A stretch of 64,000 bases of DNA from Streptomyces hygroscopicus. Its GTDB lineage: Bacteria > Actinomycetota > Actinomycetes > Streptomycetales > Streptomycetaceae. The notes below the pieces were generated by a model, which saw only the letters and a program-made list of their open reading frames with translations, was not told the origin of the DNA and did no database searches. The translations under genes were made by a program, and so were the position numbers. The DNA is taken from contig CP018627.1 of NCBI GenBank assembly GCA_002021875.1, forward strand, positions 8,122,001 through 8,186,000. Reading direction: 5' to 3'. Below are positions 25,317 to 34,881 of this stretch, one piece after another. Position 1 is the stretch's first letter. Each line of letters starts with the position of its first letter.

Positions 25317-27770
25317 TCAGTCCAGGCCCGGCAGCCCGGTGGGCAGCCCGACCGGAAGGGTCTGCTCCGACCAGATCGTCTTGCCCTCGGCGGTCTGCCG
25401 GCTCCCCCAGCGCTGGCTGAGCCGCGCGACCAGCAGCAGCCCGCGGCCGCCCTCGTCGAAGGTGCGGGCGCGGCGCATATGCGGGGCGGTGCTGGAGGAA
25501 TCGGTGACCTCGCAGATCAGCGAGTGGTCATGGATCAGCCGCAGCCGGATGGGCGGGACGGCGTGCCGGATGGCGTTGGTGACCAGCTCGCTGACGACCA
25601 GCTCGGTGGTGAAGACGGCCTCGTCGAGCCCCCATTCGGTCAGCCGCTCCGTCACGTTCCGGCGGGACCGGGCCACCCACGCCGGGTCGGCGGGCACGTC
25701 CCAGGTGGCCACGTGCGCCTCGTCCAGGGAGCGGGCGCGGGCGAGCAGCAGCGCGACGTCGTCGAGCGCGCCCCCGGCGGGGAGGAGCGTGCGCAGAACG
25801 GCGTCGCAGGTGCCGTCCAGGGACCCGCTGGGGTGGGCCAGCGCGTTGGTCAGCAGCAGACGGCCCTCGTCGGCATCGCGGTCCCATACGGCCAGCAGCC
25901 CGTTGGTGTAGAGGGCGAGCACGGCGTTCTCGGGCAGCTCGGTCTCCATCGACTCGAAGGGCAGCCCGCCGACCCCCAGCGGCGGTCCGGCCGGTACCGG
26001 GAGGAACTCCACGGTGCCGTCGGGCCTGGCCAGCGCCGGGGGCGGGTGCCCGGCCGCGGCCAGTGAGCAGCGGTGCGAGACGGGGTCGTAGACCGCGTAC
26101 AGACAGGTGGCCCCCACATCTCCGGTGGCCTCCTCGGCGCCGGTCTCCGCGGCCAGGTGGATCACCAGGTCGTCCAGGTGGGTGAGCAGCTCGTCGGGCG
26201 GCAGATCGACGTCGGCGAGGGTACGGACCGCCGTCCGCAGCCGGCCCATGGTGGCCGACGCCTGGATGCCGTGGCCGACCACATCGCCCACGACCAGCGC
26301 GACCCGTGCCCCGGAGAGCGGGATGACGTCGAACCAGTCCCCGCCCGCCCCCGCGTACGGGCCCGCGGGCAGATAGCGGGAGGCGACCTCGACGGCCGGC
26401 GGCTGGGGGAGGGTCCGCGGCAGCAGGCTGCGCTGCAGGGCCAGGGCGGTGTCGCGCTCCCGGGTGAAGCGGCGGGCGTTGTCCACACAGACGGCGGCCC
26501 GGGTGGTGATCTCCTCGGCCAGCACCACATCGTCCTGGGTGAACGGCTCGGGGGTGTGGTGGCGGGCGAATACGGCCACCCCGAGCGTCGTGCCCCGTGC
26601 CCGGATCGGCACCGCCATGATCGAGTGAATGCCGAACCGCCTGATCGAACGGGCGCGGGCGGGCTTCAGCGCACCCCACTTGGCGATCATGGGGTCGGTG
26701 GTCGCGTAGATGAGGGGCCGCTCCACCACCAGGCATTCCGCCATCGGCGAGACCTGCGGATAGGTGTCCACCTTCCCCACCGGCACCACGGACTCGGGGC
26801 AGCCCTCGTAGCGGGACCGCAGGGCCGCTCGGCGCAGCACGATCGGGCTGGTGAGCGGCCCGGACGGCAGCTCCTCGTCCTGGGCCAGCCGGTCCAGCAG
26901 GTCGATGCTGGCGTAGTCGGCCAGCCGCGGTACGCAGACGTCGGCCAGCTCCTGCGCGGTGTGGTCGACGTCGAGGGTGCTGCCGATCCGTTCACTGGCC
27001 GCGCTCAGCAACAGCAGCCGCTGGCGGGCCAGATACTGGTCGGTGATGTCATGCGCCGCCATGCAGACCGCGTACACCTGGCCGTCCCTCGCCTTCAGCG
27101 GGGCGAACTGGGCCGACCAGGCGTGCTCCTTGGTCTCGCCGCCGGTGCGCAGGTAGGTCTCCATCTCGCGCGGCTCGCCGGTGGTCAGCACATCGTGCAT
27201 GACGGCTTCGAGCTGCTCGCTCTGGAGCTTGCCCCCGATCTCCGACAGCCGCAGATCGCGGATCTCCGCTTCGGGGAGGCCGACGACGCGGGCCATCTCG
27301 TCGTTCACCTTGCGCAGCCGCAGATCGGCGTCGTAGATCGCCATCGGGCAGGGCGACTGCGCGTAGGCCCAGCGCATCAGCGCGTCGTTCCAGGACTCGG
27401 GGGGCAGCTCCGCCCGGGGCGCCGCGGCCACCAGCAGCCAGTCGCCCTCCGGCCCTCTGCGGTGTGCCAGCACCCGCACCGGCATCTCGTGGCCGTCCCG
27501 GTGGCGCAGCGCCACCGTCCCGTGCCAGCGGGTGAGCCGGGTGCGGGCGCGGCGGGCCCCGGCGTCCGCCGCGCGGGCCGGATCGGCCAGCAGGTCGGCG
27601 GCGGGCCGCCCCACGACCTGCGGGGGCGGATATCCGAGCAGCCGGCGGGCACCGTCGTTCCAGCTGGTCAGTGTCCCGTCATCGGTGACGGTGGCCCTCG
27701 CCGTGTCCGTTTCGTCTGTTTCGTTGAAGCCGCCCCACTCCCGCGCGGAGCCGCTGTCATGGCGCATCAT
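25317..27770 (-). CDS. PAS-PAS-GAF-SpoIIE phosphatase with C-terminal ATPase domain
   Basis: 817 aa multidomain regulator, cytoplasmic. Two PAS domains (about 30-250; LTSWNDGARRLLGYPPPQVVG and PCPMAIYDADLRLRKVNDEMARVVG), a GAF domain (about 270-440), a PP2C/SpoIIE phosphatase (about 460-670; YAGAGGDWFDVIPL and VGDVVGHG hold the metal Asp residues) and a HATPase_c anti-sigma-like domain (TELVVSELVTNAIRHAVPPIRL). It joins both halves of a partner-switching module: a phosphatase for STAS proteins and an RsbW-like kinase. Start ATG 27770 follows GGAGGG; in-frame codons extend to 27857 without a ribosome site. Confidence 0.87.
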   Translation of the reverse strand: MMRHDSGSAREWGGFNETDETDTARATVTDDGTLTSWNDGARRLLGYPPPQVVGRPAADLLADPARAADAGARRARTRLTRWHGTVALRHRDGHEMPVRVLAHRRGPEGDWLLVAAAPRAELPPESWNDALMRWAYAQSPCPMAIYDADLRLRKVNDEMARVVGLPEAEIRDLRLSEIGGKLQSEQLEAVMHDVLTTGEPREMETYLRTGGETKEHAWSAQFAPLKARDGQVYAVCMAAHDITDQYLARQRLLLLSAASERIGSTLDVDHTAQELADVCVPRLADYASIDLLDRLAQDEELPSGPLTSPIVLRRAALRSRYEGCPESVVPVGKVDTYPQVSPMAECLVVERPLIYATTDPMIAKWGALKPARARSIRRFGIHSIMAVPIRARGTTLGVAVFARHHTPEPFTQDDVVLAEEITTRAAVCVDNARRFTRERDTALALQRSLLPRTLPQPPAVEVASRYLPAGPYAGAGGDWFDVIPLSGARVALVVGDVVGHGIQASATMGRLRTAVRTLADVDLPPDELLTHLDDLVIHLAAETGAEEATGDVGATCLYAVYDPVSHRCSLAAAGHPPPALARPDGTVEFLPVPAGPPLGVGGLPFESMETELPENAVLALYTNGLLAVWDRDADEGRLLLTNALAHPSGSLDGTCDAVLRTLLPAGGALDDVALLLARARSLDEAHVATWDVPADPAWVARSRRNVTERLTEWGLDEAVFTTELVVSELVTNAIRHAVPPIRLRLIHDHSLICEVTDSSSTAPHMRRARTFDEGGRGLLLVARLSQRWGSRQTAEGKTIWSEQTLPVGLPTGLPGLD

Positions 27771-27897
27771 GGTCGCCCATCCCTCCGGGGGCGGCACTGG
27801 GTCCGTCCACCAGGGTTCCCTTCCAGCCTCGTCCACTCCGGTCCGGGCATCAACCACAGGCCGGGCCGGAGCGGACGCCGCTGCCGGGCCGGGAGGG

Positions 27898-28824
27898 TCA
27901 GGCCGCCGCGGGTCCCAGGTGCCGCCCGGCCCATTCGGCGAAGCCGGTGAGGGGGAGGCCGAGGGCGCGCGCGAACTCGGGGCGGGCCGGCTGGCCGACC
28001 TCGTTCAGCCGCACATGCCCGAGGCCCCACTGCGGCATCCCGGCGGCGAGCGCCTCGTCCGCGGTCATCGACGGGGCGGTCACCTCGGTGCCCGCGACGT
28101 CGGAGAGGACCTCGGCGACCCGGGTCATCGTCATGCACTCGCCCGCCAGTTCCAGCTCGACCTCGTGGAACCGCTCCGGGTCGGCGAAGGCCGCGGCGGC
28201 AGCCGTGCCGATGTCGGCGACGGCGATGAGGGAGAGCTCGGTGCCGGGCTCGAGGATGGTGGCCAGACCGCCCTCGGGGCCGTTCGGGAGCAGGGACAGG
28301 AAGTTCTCCATGAAGAAGGCGGGCTTGAGGAGGGTCCAGTGGCGGAAGCCCGCCTCGCGGACCCGGTCCTGGAGGCCGGCCTTGGTCGCGTAGTAGTGCT
28401 CCAGCGCCGCCCAGCGGCCCTCCGCCCAGCCGGGCTCGGTGTGGTGCTGTCCGGCGCCGGAGACGGAGGTGTGCACGAACTGCGCCACCCCCATCTCCCG
28501 CGCGGCGTCGATCAGGTTGCGCCCCTGGACCCACTCGGAGTCGCCCTGGAGGTCGTTCATATCGGGCATCTGGATCGAGAAGACGGCGCGCGCCCCCTCG
28601 GCGGCCCGCCGCACCGAGTCGAGGTCGAGCAGGTCGCCGGTGACCAGCTCGGCGCCGAGCGCCGCCACGGCCTTGGCCCGCTCGGTGTCCGGGTCGCGGA
28701 CCAGAGCCCGTACGGGAACGCCCGCCGAGAGCAGGGCGCGTGCGGTGGCGCCGCCCTGCTGTCCGGTGGCGCCGGTGACCAGAACGGGGGCGGACGGGGC
28801 GGACGTCGGGGAGTTCATGGGCAT
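27898..28824 (-). CDS. NmrA-like NAD(P)-binding oxidoreductase/sensor
   Basis: 308 aa atypical SDR. The dinucleotide motif is VLVTGATGQQGGATARALLSAG (GxxGxxG), and FVHTSVSGAGQHHTEPGW replaces the active-site Tyr-x3-Lys region, as in NmrA/HSCARG proteins that sense NADP(H) rather than catalyse. It could still be a reductase. The start ATG 28824 has GAGGAG at seven bases. A TetR gene lies divergent 126 bp away and probably controls it. Confidence 0.82.
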   Translation of the reverse strand: MPMNSPTSAPSAPVLVTGATGQQGGATARALLSAGVPVRALVRDPDTERAKAVAALGAELVTGDLLDLDSVRRAAEGARAVFSIQMPDMNDLQGDSEWVQGRNLIDAAREMGVAQFVHTSVSGAGQHHTEPGWAEGRWAALEHYYATKAGLQDRVREAGFRHWTLLKPAFFMENFLSLLPNGPEGGLATILEPGTELSLIAVADIGTAAAAAFADPERFHEVELELAGECMTMTRVAEVLSDVAGTEVTAPSMTADEALAAGMPQWGLGHVRLNEVGQPARPEFARALGLPLTGFAEWAGRHLGPAAA

Positions 28825-28950
28825 GCTGCTGCTCCTCGGGCATGGGGGTATCGACTTGTCGACTGCACAGACACTAAACGGCGGGCCCCGCCACTTATCT
28901 CTCGGTACGATACGGAGGGCCCCGCCACTTAGCAACCCGGAGGTGACGCC

Positions 28951-29511
28951 ATGCCCGCCCAGCGCGCGGACGCCCGGCGCAACTACGAGCGCATCCTCGC
29001 CGTGGCCGAGGAGGAGGTCGCCGCGCACGGCGCCGACGCCTCCCTGGAACAGATCGCCCGCACCGCCGGGGTCGGCTCGGCCACCGTGCGCCGCCACTTC
29101 CCCACCCGGAGCGCCCTCCTGGAGGCCGTCTTCCGCGAGCGGATCGAGGTCCTGGCCGCCCGCGCTCATGAACTCGCGAAGGAAGAGGACGTACGGGCCG
29201 CGCTGCTGGAGTGGCTGGGCGAGCTCACCGTCTACTCCGCCTCGGTGCAGGGCCTGGCCACCGCGCTGCTGCGAAACGGTGAGCTCGACCCGGAGCATGC
29301 GAACCCCTGCGTGGACACGCTCACCGAGGCGGGCGAGCCGCTGCTGCGGCGAGCCGAACGGGCCGGTGTGATGGCCCCCGGGGCGACCGCGGTCGACCTG
29401 GTCACGCTGATCGCCGGGATCGCGCTGGCCACCCAGCACCACCCGGCCCCCGCCACCGAGGCGGACCGGCTGCTGGGCCTCGCCGTGGCGGGAATCAGCC
29501 CGCGGAGGTGA
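28951..29511 (+). CDS. TetR-family repressor, divergent from the NmrA-like gene
   Basis: 186 aa. The N-terminal HTH reads ADARRNYERILAVAEEEVAAHGADASLEQIARTAGVGSATVRRHFPTRSALLEAVF in layout; the C-terminal ligand domain is helical and of the TetR_C_33-like type. Divergent placement next to the NmrA-like gene suggests it represses that gene and itself. It converges on sodN, separated by a hairpin. Confidence 0.86.
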   Translation: MPAQRADARRNYERILAVAEEEVAAHGADASLEQIARTAGVGSATVRRHFPTRSALLEAVFRERIEVLAARAHELAKEEDVRAALLEWLGELTVYSASVQGLATALLRNGELDPEHANPCVDTLTEAGEPLLRRAERAGVMAPGATAVDLVTLIAGIALATQHHPAPATEADRLLGLAVAGISPRR

Positions 29512-29560
29512 GGGGGAGGCTTCAACCCCCGCCCCCGGCAAGGATGTTCCGCGCAAAGAA

Positions 29561-29599
29561 GACCGCACCCGGGCCACTCGGGGCGGCTCGGGTGCGGTC
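29561..29599. terminator. sodN terminator / possible s-SodF-type 3' UTR RNA
   Basis: Perfect 11-bp stem GACCGCACCCG / CGGGTGCGGTC with a 17-base loop. On the sodN strand it is followed by TTCTTT. It can terminate sodN and the convergent TetR gene. In S. coelicolor the sodN 3' UTR is processed to a small RNA (s-SodF) that silences sodF; this segment is the place where such an RNA would arise. Confidence 0.7.
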
Positions 29600-29623
29600 T
29601 CGTGGTGCTGGGGAAAGGCAGGG

Positions 29624-30019
29624 TCAGCCCTTCTTGGTCGCCCAGAAGATCTTGTCGATCTGGGCGATGTAGTCCAGTGCCTTCTGCCCCGTGGCCGGGT
29701 CGGTCGAGCCCTTGGCCGCGCTCAGGGCCTTGAGGGTGTCGTTGACCAGCTGGTGCAGCTCCGGGTACTTCTCGAAGTGCGGGGGCTTGAAGTAGTCGCT
29801 CCACAGCACCGACACATGGTGCTTGGCGAGCTCCGCGCGCTCCTCCTTGATGACGGTGGCGCGGGCGCGGAAGTGCGGGTCCTCGTTGGCCTGGTACTTC
29901 TCCTGGACGGCCTTGACGGACTCGGCCTCGATACGGGCCTGGGCCGGGTCGTACACACCGCAGGGCAGGTCGCAGTGTGCGCTGACCTGAACCTTCGGGG
30001 CGAACAGGCGGGAGAGCAT
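29624..30019 (-). CDS. sodN: Nickel-containing superoxide dismutase SodN
   Basis: 131 aa precursor. A 14-residue leader (ending VQVSA) is cut to expose His15, the start of the nickel hook HCDLPCGVYDP; the amino group, His15, Cys16 and Cys20 bind nickel. The rest is a four-helix bundle that forms a hexamer. It disproportionates superoxide in the cytoplasm. The divergent protease gene sodX does the leader cleavage. Streptomyces use nickel via Nur to switch between SodN and SodF. Confidence 0.97.
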   Translation of the reverse strand: MLSRLFAPKVQVSAHCDLPCGVYDPAQARIEAESVKAVQEKYQANEDPHFRARATVIKEERAELAKHHVSVLWSDYFKPPHFEKYPELHQLVNDTLKALSAAKGSTDPATGQKALDYIAQIDKIFWATKKG

Positions 30020-30179
30020 AGAGCTGTCCTTCCATTCGTGATCGTCTTCTCAGGTGCGAGATTACTCCGTGGGGGAAGCCTTTTCTCGGGTGCCCCGGGG
30101 GGCTTAGGTCAAAAGTCCGGTGTCAGGCTGGGATGCCTGGGATCGTGATGGGTGCAGGGTGAGGACCGGAGGTGCCGTG

Positions 30180-30674
30180 ATGCGGGAGCAGCTGGGCGAT
30201 CGCGGGCAGGAGCCCGACCGCGACCAGCGCGGACTGCTGCGGATCGGGCTCGCGGAGGTGTACAACCCGTCGATGCAGCCGACGCTGTACCCCGGCGACC
30301 AGTTGGTGGTCCGCTACGGGGCGCCGGTGCGGCCGGGGGACGTGGTGGTGGTGCGCCATCCGTTCCGGCAGGACCTGCTGATCGTCAAGCGCGCGGTGGA
30401 GCGGCGCGAGGGCGGCTGGTGGGTCAAGGGTGACAACCCGTATGTGGAGAACGACAGCCGGGAGTTCGGCGTCGTGCCGGACGAGCTGGTGGTGGCCCGG
30501 GCATGGCTGCGGCTGCGGCCGCGGCCGGGCGCCGGGCGTGGTGGTCAGCGGTCCATGGCCGGGCTGGTCTTCTGGGCGGTGTCCGCCGTACGGCCGGTGG
30601 GCTCGCGGTCCTGGCGCCGGCTGCGCTCGGCGCCGGGCGACCGCTCGGCGTCCAGGCGTTTGCGCGCGCGGTAG
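30180..30674 (+). CDS. sodX: Nickel SOD maturation protease SodX
   Basis: 164 aa S26-like (signal-peptidase fold) protease without a clear membrane anchor. The Ser-Lys pair is seen in NPSMQPTLYPGD and LLIVKRAVER. It removes the SodN propeptide. ATG 30180 follows GGAGG by seven bases. The last 43 codons, an Arg/Ser-rich tail, overlap the convergent CGNR gene by 130 bp; the conserved domain ends near LRLRPR (about residue 115), so the tail is probably the newer part. Confidence 0.92.
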   Translation: MREQLGDRGQEPDRDQRGLLRIGLAEVYNPSMQPTLYPGDQLVVRYGAPVRPGDVVVVRHPFRQDLLIVKRAVERREGGWWVKGDNPYVENDSREFGVVPDELVVARAWLRLRPRPGAGRGGQRSMAGLVFWAVSAVRPVGSRSWRRLRSAPGDRSASRRLRAR

Positions 30675-31207
30675 GCGGCCACATTGGCGCGGGTCGCGCA
30701 GCGGTCGGAGCAGTAGCGCCGGGATCGATTGGTCGAGGTGTCGAGATAGGCGTTGCGACAGGGTGACGCCTCACAGATGCCCAGCCGGTCGGCGCCCAGT
30801 TCGGTGAGGTGGAAGGCCAGCCCCATCGAGGCGGTCGCGGCGTATCCGGCGCCCGCGTTGGCGGCGTAGTCCGCGATATGCATATGCCACTTGGGGCGGT
30901 CGTCGTCGTCACGGGTCTCATGGCCGGAGATCTGCGGACTCACCGGGAACTCGATGAGCAGCGCGTTCAGCAGGTCCACCGCCAGCACCTCGTCGCCGCC
31001 CGCCGCCGCCTCGAAGACGGCACGCAGTCGGGCCCTGACCGACCTCAGCCGGGTGACATCGGCGTCCGTCGTCCGCCGGGCCGCCTGCCGGCTCTCCCCG
31101 AAGAGCGCCCGCACGGCCTCCACCGAGGTCAGGGTGTCGGTGCCGCGGCTTGGCTCCTCGCTGTTGACCAGGCGCACGGCGAGATCCGAGTAATAAGCCA
31201 GTTCCAC
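30545..31207 (-). CDS. CGNR zinc-finger transcription factor
   Basis: 220 aa. An ABATE-type N-terminal domain (YYSDLAVRLVNSEEPSRGTDTLTSVEAVRALF) precedes a C-terminal CGNR zinc finger (CEASPCRNAYLDTSTNRSRRYCSDRCATRANVAAYRARKR), where four Cys bind zinc. These proteins are presumed stress-linked transcription factors. The last 40 residues are Arg/Ser-rich and lie antisense to the end of sodX, so both tails come from one dual-coding stretch. ATG 31207 precedes MELAYYSDLA. Confidence 0.85.
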   Translation of the reverse strand: MELAYYSDLAVRLVNSEEPSRGTDTLTSVEAVRALFGESRQAARRTTDADVTRLRSVRARLRAVFEAAAGGDEVLAVDLLNALLIEFPVSPQISGHETRDDDDRPKWHMHIADYAANAGAGYAATASMGLAFHLTELGADRLGICEASPCRNAYLDTSTNRSRRYCSDRCATRANVAAYRARKRLDAERSPGAERSRRQDREPTGRTADTAQKTSPAMDR

Positions 31208-31331
31208 TTGTGGTCCTTACGACGGGGCATCTAGAGTCGGGTAAGAGGCGTTCTGCCTACGAGGGTATTACGGGGCGGCTGCGCCGGAGACGACGACGCA
31301 TGGCTTACGACGCATGGCTTGGAGGAACTCG

Positions 31332-32108
31332 ATGACGGACACCGTCGCCGTGGCGGACTGGCAGGCGTGGCAGCGGAGCTGGGACCGGCAGCAGGAGTGG
31401 TACCTCCCCGATCGTGAGGAGCGGTTCCGGGTGATGCTCGACGCGGTCGAGGCCGTCGTCGGCCCGGAGCCGAGGATCCTCGATCTCGCGTGCGGCACGG
31501 GCAGTATCTCGGACCGGGCGCTGCGCCGGTTCCCGGGCGCCACCAGCACCGGAGTGGACCTCGACCCCGCGCTGCTGACGATCGCCCGCGGCCACCTCGC
31601 GGCCGAGCCGCGCGCCGAGTTCGTGACCGCCGATCTGCGCGACCCCGGGTGGACCGGGCGGCTGCCGCACCGTACGTACGACGCCGTCCTGACCGCCACG
31701 GCGCTCCACTGGCTGCGCTCGGACGAGCTGCGGGTGCTGTACGGGCAGATCGCGGGCGTCGTACGGGAGGGCGGGGTGTTCCTCAACGCGGACCATATGC
31801 CCGATCCCGCCACGCCCCGGCTCAACGCCGCCGACCACGCGTTCCAGAAGGAGCGGCAGGCCCGGGCCCAGGCCGAGGGCGCGCAGGACTGGGCCCAGTG
31901 GTGGCAGGCCGCGGCACGGGACGAGGTGCTGGCCGGGCCGGTGGCCGAGCGGTTCACGATCTTCGGTAATCCGGCCGACGGCGACCACGCGGACGGGGAG
32001 ACGCAGTCCGTCGCCTGGCATGCCGAGGCGCTGCGCGAGGGGGGCTTCGGGGAGGCACGGGCCGTATGGTGCTCGCCCTCGGACGCGATGGTGCTCGGGC
32101 TGAAGTGA
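31332..32108 (+). CDS. SAM-dependent methyltransferase (class I)
   Basis: 258 aa. Motif I is [23 protein letters not shown], the acidic motif [19 protein letters not shown], and motif post-[12 protein letters not shown]. Trans-aconitate-type methyltransferases look alike, but the substrate is not visible. ATG 31332 has GGAGGAA upstream. A strong bidirectional hairpin follows. Confidence 0.82.
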   Translation: MTDTVAVADWQAWQRSWDRQQEWYLPDREERFRVMLDAVEAVVGPEPRILDLACGTGSISDRALRRFPGATSTGVDLDPALLTIARGHLAAEPRAEFVTADLRDPGWTGRLPHRTYDAVLTATALHWLRSDELRVLYGQIAGVVREGGVFLNADHMPDPATPRLNAADHAFQKERQARAQAEGAQDWAQWWQAAARDEVLAGPVAERFTIFGNPADGDHADGETQSVAWHAEALREGGFGEARAVWCSPSDAMVLGLK

Positions 32109-32132
32109 CCACCTGGCCGGCGGGCCAACGGC

Positions 32133-32170
32133 GCGAGGGCGGTACGGGCACCTGCCCGTACCGCCCTCGC
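32133..32170. terminator. Bidirectional terminator
   Basis: An 18-bp complementary pair (32133-32150 and 32153-32170; core GGGCGGTACGGG / CCCGTACCGCCC) between the methyltransferase and the convergent ABC ATPase gene. Confidence 0.9.
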
Positions 32171-32184
32171 GGCCGTGACAGCGA

Positions 32185-32946
32185 CTACAGCACCTTGGAG
32201 AGGAACGACTTCGTCCGCTCATGCCGCGGATTGGTCAGCACCTCACGGGGGTGCCCGGACTCCACCACCACGCCGTCGTCCATGAAGACGACCGAGTCCC
32301 CGACCTCGCGGGCGAAGCCCATCTCATGTGTGACGACGATCATCGTCATGCCGTCCTCCGCGAGCCCGCGCATCACATCGAGCACATCGCCCACCAGCTC
32401 CGGGTCGAGCGCCGAGGTGGGCTCGTCGAAGAGCATCAGCTTCGGCTCCATCGCCAGCGCCCGCGCGATCGCGACGCGCTGCTGCTGGCCGCCGGAGAGC
32501 TGGGAGGGGTAGTTGGCCGCCTTGTCGGCGAGGCCCACCCGGTCCAGCAGCTTCAGCGCGCGCTCCCGCGCGACCGCCTTGGTCTCGCGCTTGACCTGGA
32601 CCGGCGCCTCGATCACGTTCTCCAGCGCGGTCATGTGCGGGAAGAGGTTGAAGCGCTGGAAGACCATGCCGATGTCGCGCCGCTTCTCGGCGACCTCGCG
32701 GTCCTTGAGCTCGTAGAGCTTGTCGCCCTTCTGGCGGTAGCCGACCAGGTCGCCGTCGACGTACAGCCGCCCGGAGTTGATCTTCTCCAGGTGGTTGATG
32801 CAGCGCAGGAAGGTGGACTTGCCGGAGCCGGACGGGCCGATCAGGCAGAACACCTCGCGCGGCGCGACCTCGAGGTCGATGCCCTTGAGGACCTGTACCG
32901 GGCCGAAGGACTTGTGGACGCCTTCGGCCTTCACCATGGCGGTCAT
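32185..32946 (-). CDS. Polar amino acid ABC transporter ATPase (GlnQ/GluA type)
   Basis: 253 aa. Walker [13 protein letters not shown], signature [15 protein letters not shown], Walker [15 protein letters not shown], and the switch His in [12 protein letters not shown]. It drives uptake of a polar amino acid such as glutamate or glutamine. Its ATG overlaps the permease stop (ATGA), giving translational coupling. Confidence 0.93.
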   Translation of the reverse strand: MTAMVKAEGVHKSFGPVQVLKGIDLEVAPREVFCLIGPSGSGKSTFLRCINHLEKINSGRLYVDGDLVGYRQKGDKLYELKDREVAEKRRDIGMVFQRFNLFPHMTALENVIEAPVQVKRETKAVARERALKLLDRVGLADKAANYPSQLSGGQQQRVAIARALAMEPKLMLFDEPTSALDPELVGDVLDVMRGLAEDGMTMIVVTHEMGFAREVGDSVVFMDDGVVVESGHPREVLTNPRHERTKSFLSKVL

Positions 32947-33884
32947 GCGCCGACACCTCCGGAGCGGTTGCTGAAGGAGAGCAGATTGGCCCGGACCCGC
33001 TGCAGCGGGGTGGCCGGCAGGCTGCGGCTCGAGCCGCGCGCGTAGTACCGCTCCAGGTAGTACTGGCCCACGCTCAGGACGGAGGTGAGGATCAGGTACC
33101 AGGCGGCCGCCAGGAAGAGCATCTCCGCCGTGGCACCGGAGTTCTGGCCGACCTCGGAGGTGGCCTGCAGCAGATCCCAGTACTGCACCGCGATCACCAG
33201 CGAGGTGGTCTTGAGCATGTTGATGAACTCATTGCCCGTCGGCGGCACGATCACCCGCATCGCCTGCGGCAGCACCACCCGGCGCAGCGTCTTGGCATGG
33301 CTCATGCCGAGCGCCTGGGCGGCCTCGGACTGACCCTCGTCGACCGACTGGAGGCCCGCCCGGCAGATCTCGGCCATGTACGCGGCCTCGTTCAGACCCA
33401 GACCCAGCAGGGCGGCCAGGAACGGGGTCATGAAGTCCGACCACTCGTCCTTGTAGATCGGCATGATGTTGATGTAGTCGAACACCAGGCCGAGGTTGAA
33501 CCAGACCAGGAGCTGCACATAGACCGGGGTGCCGCGGAAGAACCAGATATAGCCCCAGGCGATGGAGGCGGTCACCGGGTTCTTCGACAGCCGCATCACG
33601 GCGAGGATGATGCCGAGGACCACGCCGAGCACCATCGAGAGGATGGTGATCCAGACGGTGTTGCGGACGCCCCTGAGGACCTCGCCGTCGAAGAAGTAGT
33701 CCGGGATGGCGTCCCAGTTCACATCGCCGCGGGCGAAGGCGGAGATGAGCAGGAAGAGCACGGCGATGGTGATGACCGCGGAGACCCAGCGGCCGTAGTG
33801 CCGCACCGGGATGGCCTTGATGTTCTCCGGCGCCGGCGTCGGCGGGGCGTCGGCCGGATCCGCCTTTTCGATCTTCTGTGTCAC
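32943..33884 (-). CDS. Polar amino acid ABC transporter permease
   Basis: 313 aa His/Glu/Gln/Arg/opine-type permease. About five transmembrane helices (for example [19 protein letters not shown]) after a Pro-rich cytoplasmic leader; the EAA loop is [33 protein letters not shown]. Only one permease gene is present, so it probably forms a homodimer. GTG 33884. It lies 43 bp after the binding-protein gene and overlaps the ATPase gene. Confidence 0.92.
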   Translation of the reverse strand: MTQKIEKADPADAPPTPAPENIKAIPVRHYGRWVSAVITIAVLFLLISAFARGDVNWDAIPDYFFDGEVLRGVRNTVWITILSMVLGVVLGIILAVMRLSKNPVTASIAWGYIWFFRGTPVYVQLLVWFNLGLVFDYINIMPIYKDEWSDFMTPFLAALLGLGLNEAAYMAEICRAGLQSVDEGQSEAAQALGMSHAKTLRRVVLPQAMRVIVPPTGNEFINMLKTTSLVIAVQYWDLLQATSEVGQNSGATAEMLFLAAAWYLILTSVLSVGQYYLERYYARGSSRSLPATPLQRVRANLLSFSNRSGGVGA

Positions 33885-33927
33885 GGATGGTGCCTTTCAG
33901 CGCGAGCGCGGACGGGGGAGGGCCGGA

Positions 33928-34881
33928 TCACTTGCCGCCGTTGATGATGGCCTTGGTGACCGCGCCTTCCTTGACGCCCCACTTCGCGATGATCTTGTCG
34001 TAGTCGCCGTTCGCGATGATCAGGGCGAGGGCCTGCTTGATGGCATCGCGTAGCTGGGTGTTCTTCTTGGCGATGGCCATGCCGTACGGGGCCGCCTCCA
34101 CCTGGTCGCCGACGAGCTCGAAGTCCTTGCCGCCGCCGGAGGTCTTCACCGCGTACGCGGCGACCGGGAAGTCGCTGGAGCCGGCGATGGCGCCACCGCC
34201 GCGCAGCCGGGTCTGGGCCTCGGTGTCATTGCCGAACGCCTCGACCGAGATCTTGCCCTTGCCGTTCTTCTGGCAGGTCTTCGACTGGGCCTTGGCCAGG
34301 TCGTGGGAGACGGTGCCGCGCTGCACGACGATCTTCTTGCCGCACAGGTCGTCCCACGTCTTGATCCCCGTGTTGGCGCCCTTCTTGGTGTAGATGGAGA
34401 CACCCGCGGTGAAGTAGTCGACGAAGTCGACGCCCTCGCCCGCCTTCTTGCCGGTGTCCGGGTCGACACCCTCCTGGCGGCCCTTGTTGTCGGTCATGGC
34501 CGACATGGCGATGTCGTACCGCTTGGAGCGCAGGCCCGAGAGCAGGGTGTCGAAGGTGCCGTTGTTGAACTCGAACTTCACCCCGAGCTGCTTGCCAAGA
34601 GCGTCGGCGATGTCCGGGTCGATGCCCATGACCTCGCCGTTCTTCTTGAACTCGACCGGCGGATAGTTGATGTCCGAGCCGACCTTGATCACCTTGGCGC
34701 TCTGGATCTCCTTGGGGAGCTGGTTGAAGAGCGGGGCCGCGTTGGTGTTCGACCCACCGGTGGCCTTGTCGGTCTGGTCGCCGCAGCCCGTCAGCAGCAA
34801 GGCGCCTGCCACCGCTATCGCGCCGACGGAGGCCATCCGGGACTTCAGGGTGGCCCCACGGGGCGTGAAGCTGGCGGTCAT
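33928..34881 (-). CDS. Polar amino acid ABC transporter substrate-binding lipoprotein
   Basis: 317 aa family 3 binding protein. Signal peptide with lipobox LLTGC. Mature part: VIKVGSDINYPPVEFKKNGEVMGIDPDIADALGKQLGV, the classic family opening, with LLSGLRSKRYDIAMSAMTDNKGR and a late DYDKIIAKWGV block. First gene of the transporter operon; ATG 34881 follows GGAGGAA. Substrate is likely an acidic or amide amino acid, by family only. Confidence 0.91.
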   Translation of the reverse strand: MTASFTPRGATLKSRMASVGAIAVAGALLLTGCGDQTDKATGGSNTNAAPLFNQLPKEIQSAKVIKVGSDINYPPVEFKKNGEVMGIDPDIADALGKQLGVKFEFNNGTFDTLLSGLRSKRYDIAMSAMTDNKGRQEGVDPDTGKKAGEGVDFVDYFTAGVSIYTKKGANTGIKTWDDLCGKKIVVQRGTVSHDLAKAQSKTCQKNGKGKISVEAFGNDTEAQTRLRGGGAIAGSSDFPVAAYAVKTSGGGKDFELVGDQVEAAPYGMAIAKKNTQLRDAIKQALALIIANGDYDKIIAKWGVKEGAVTKAIINGGK

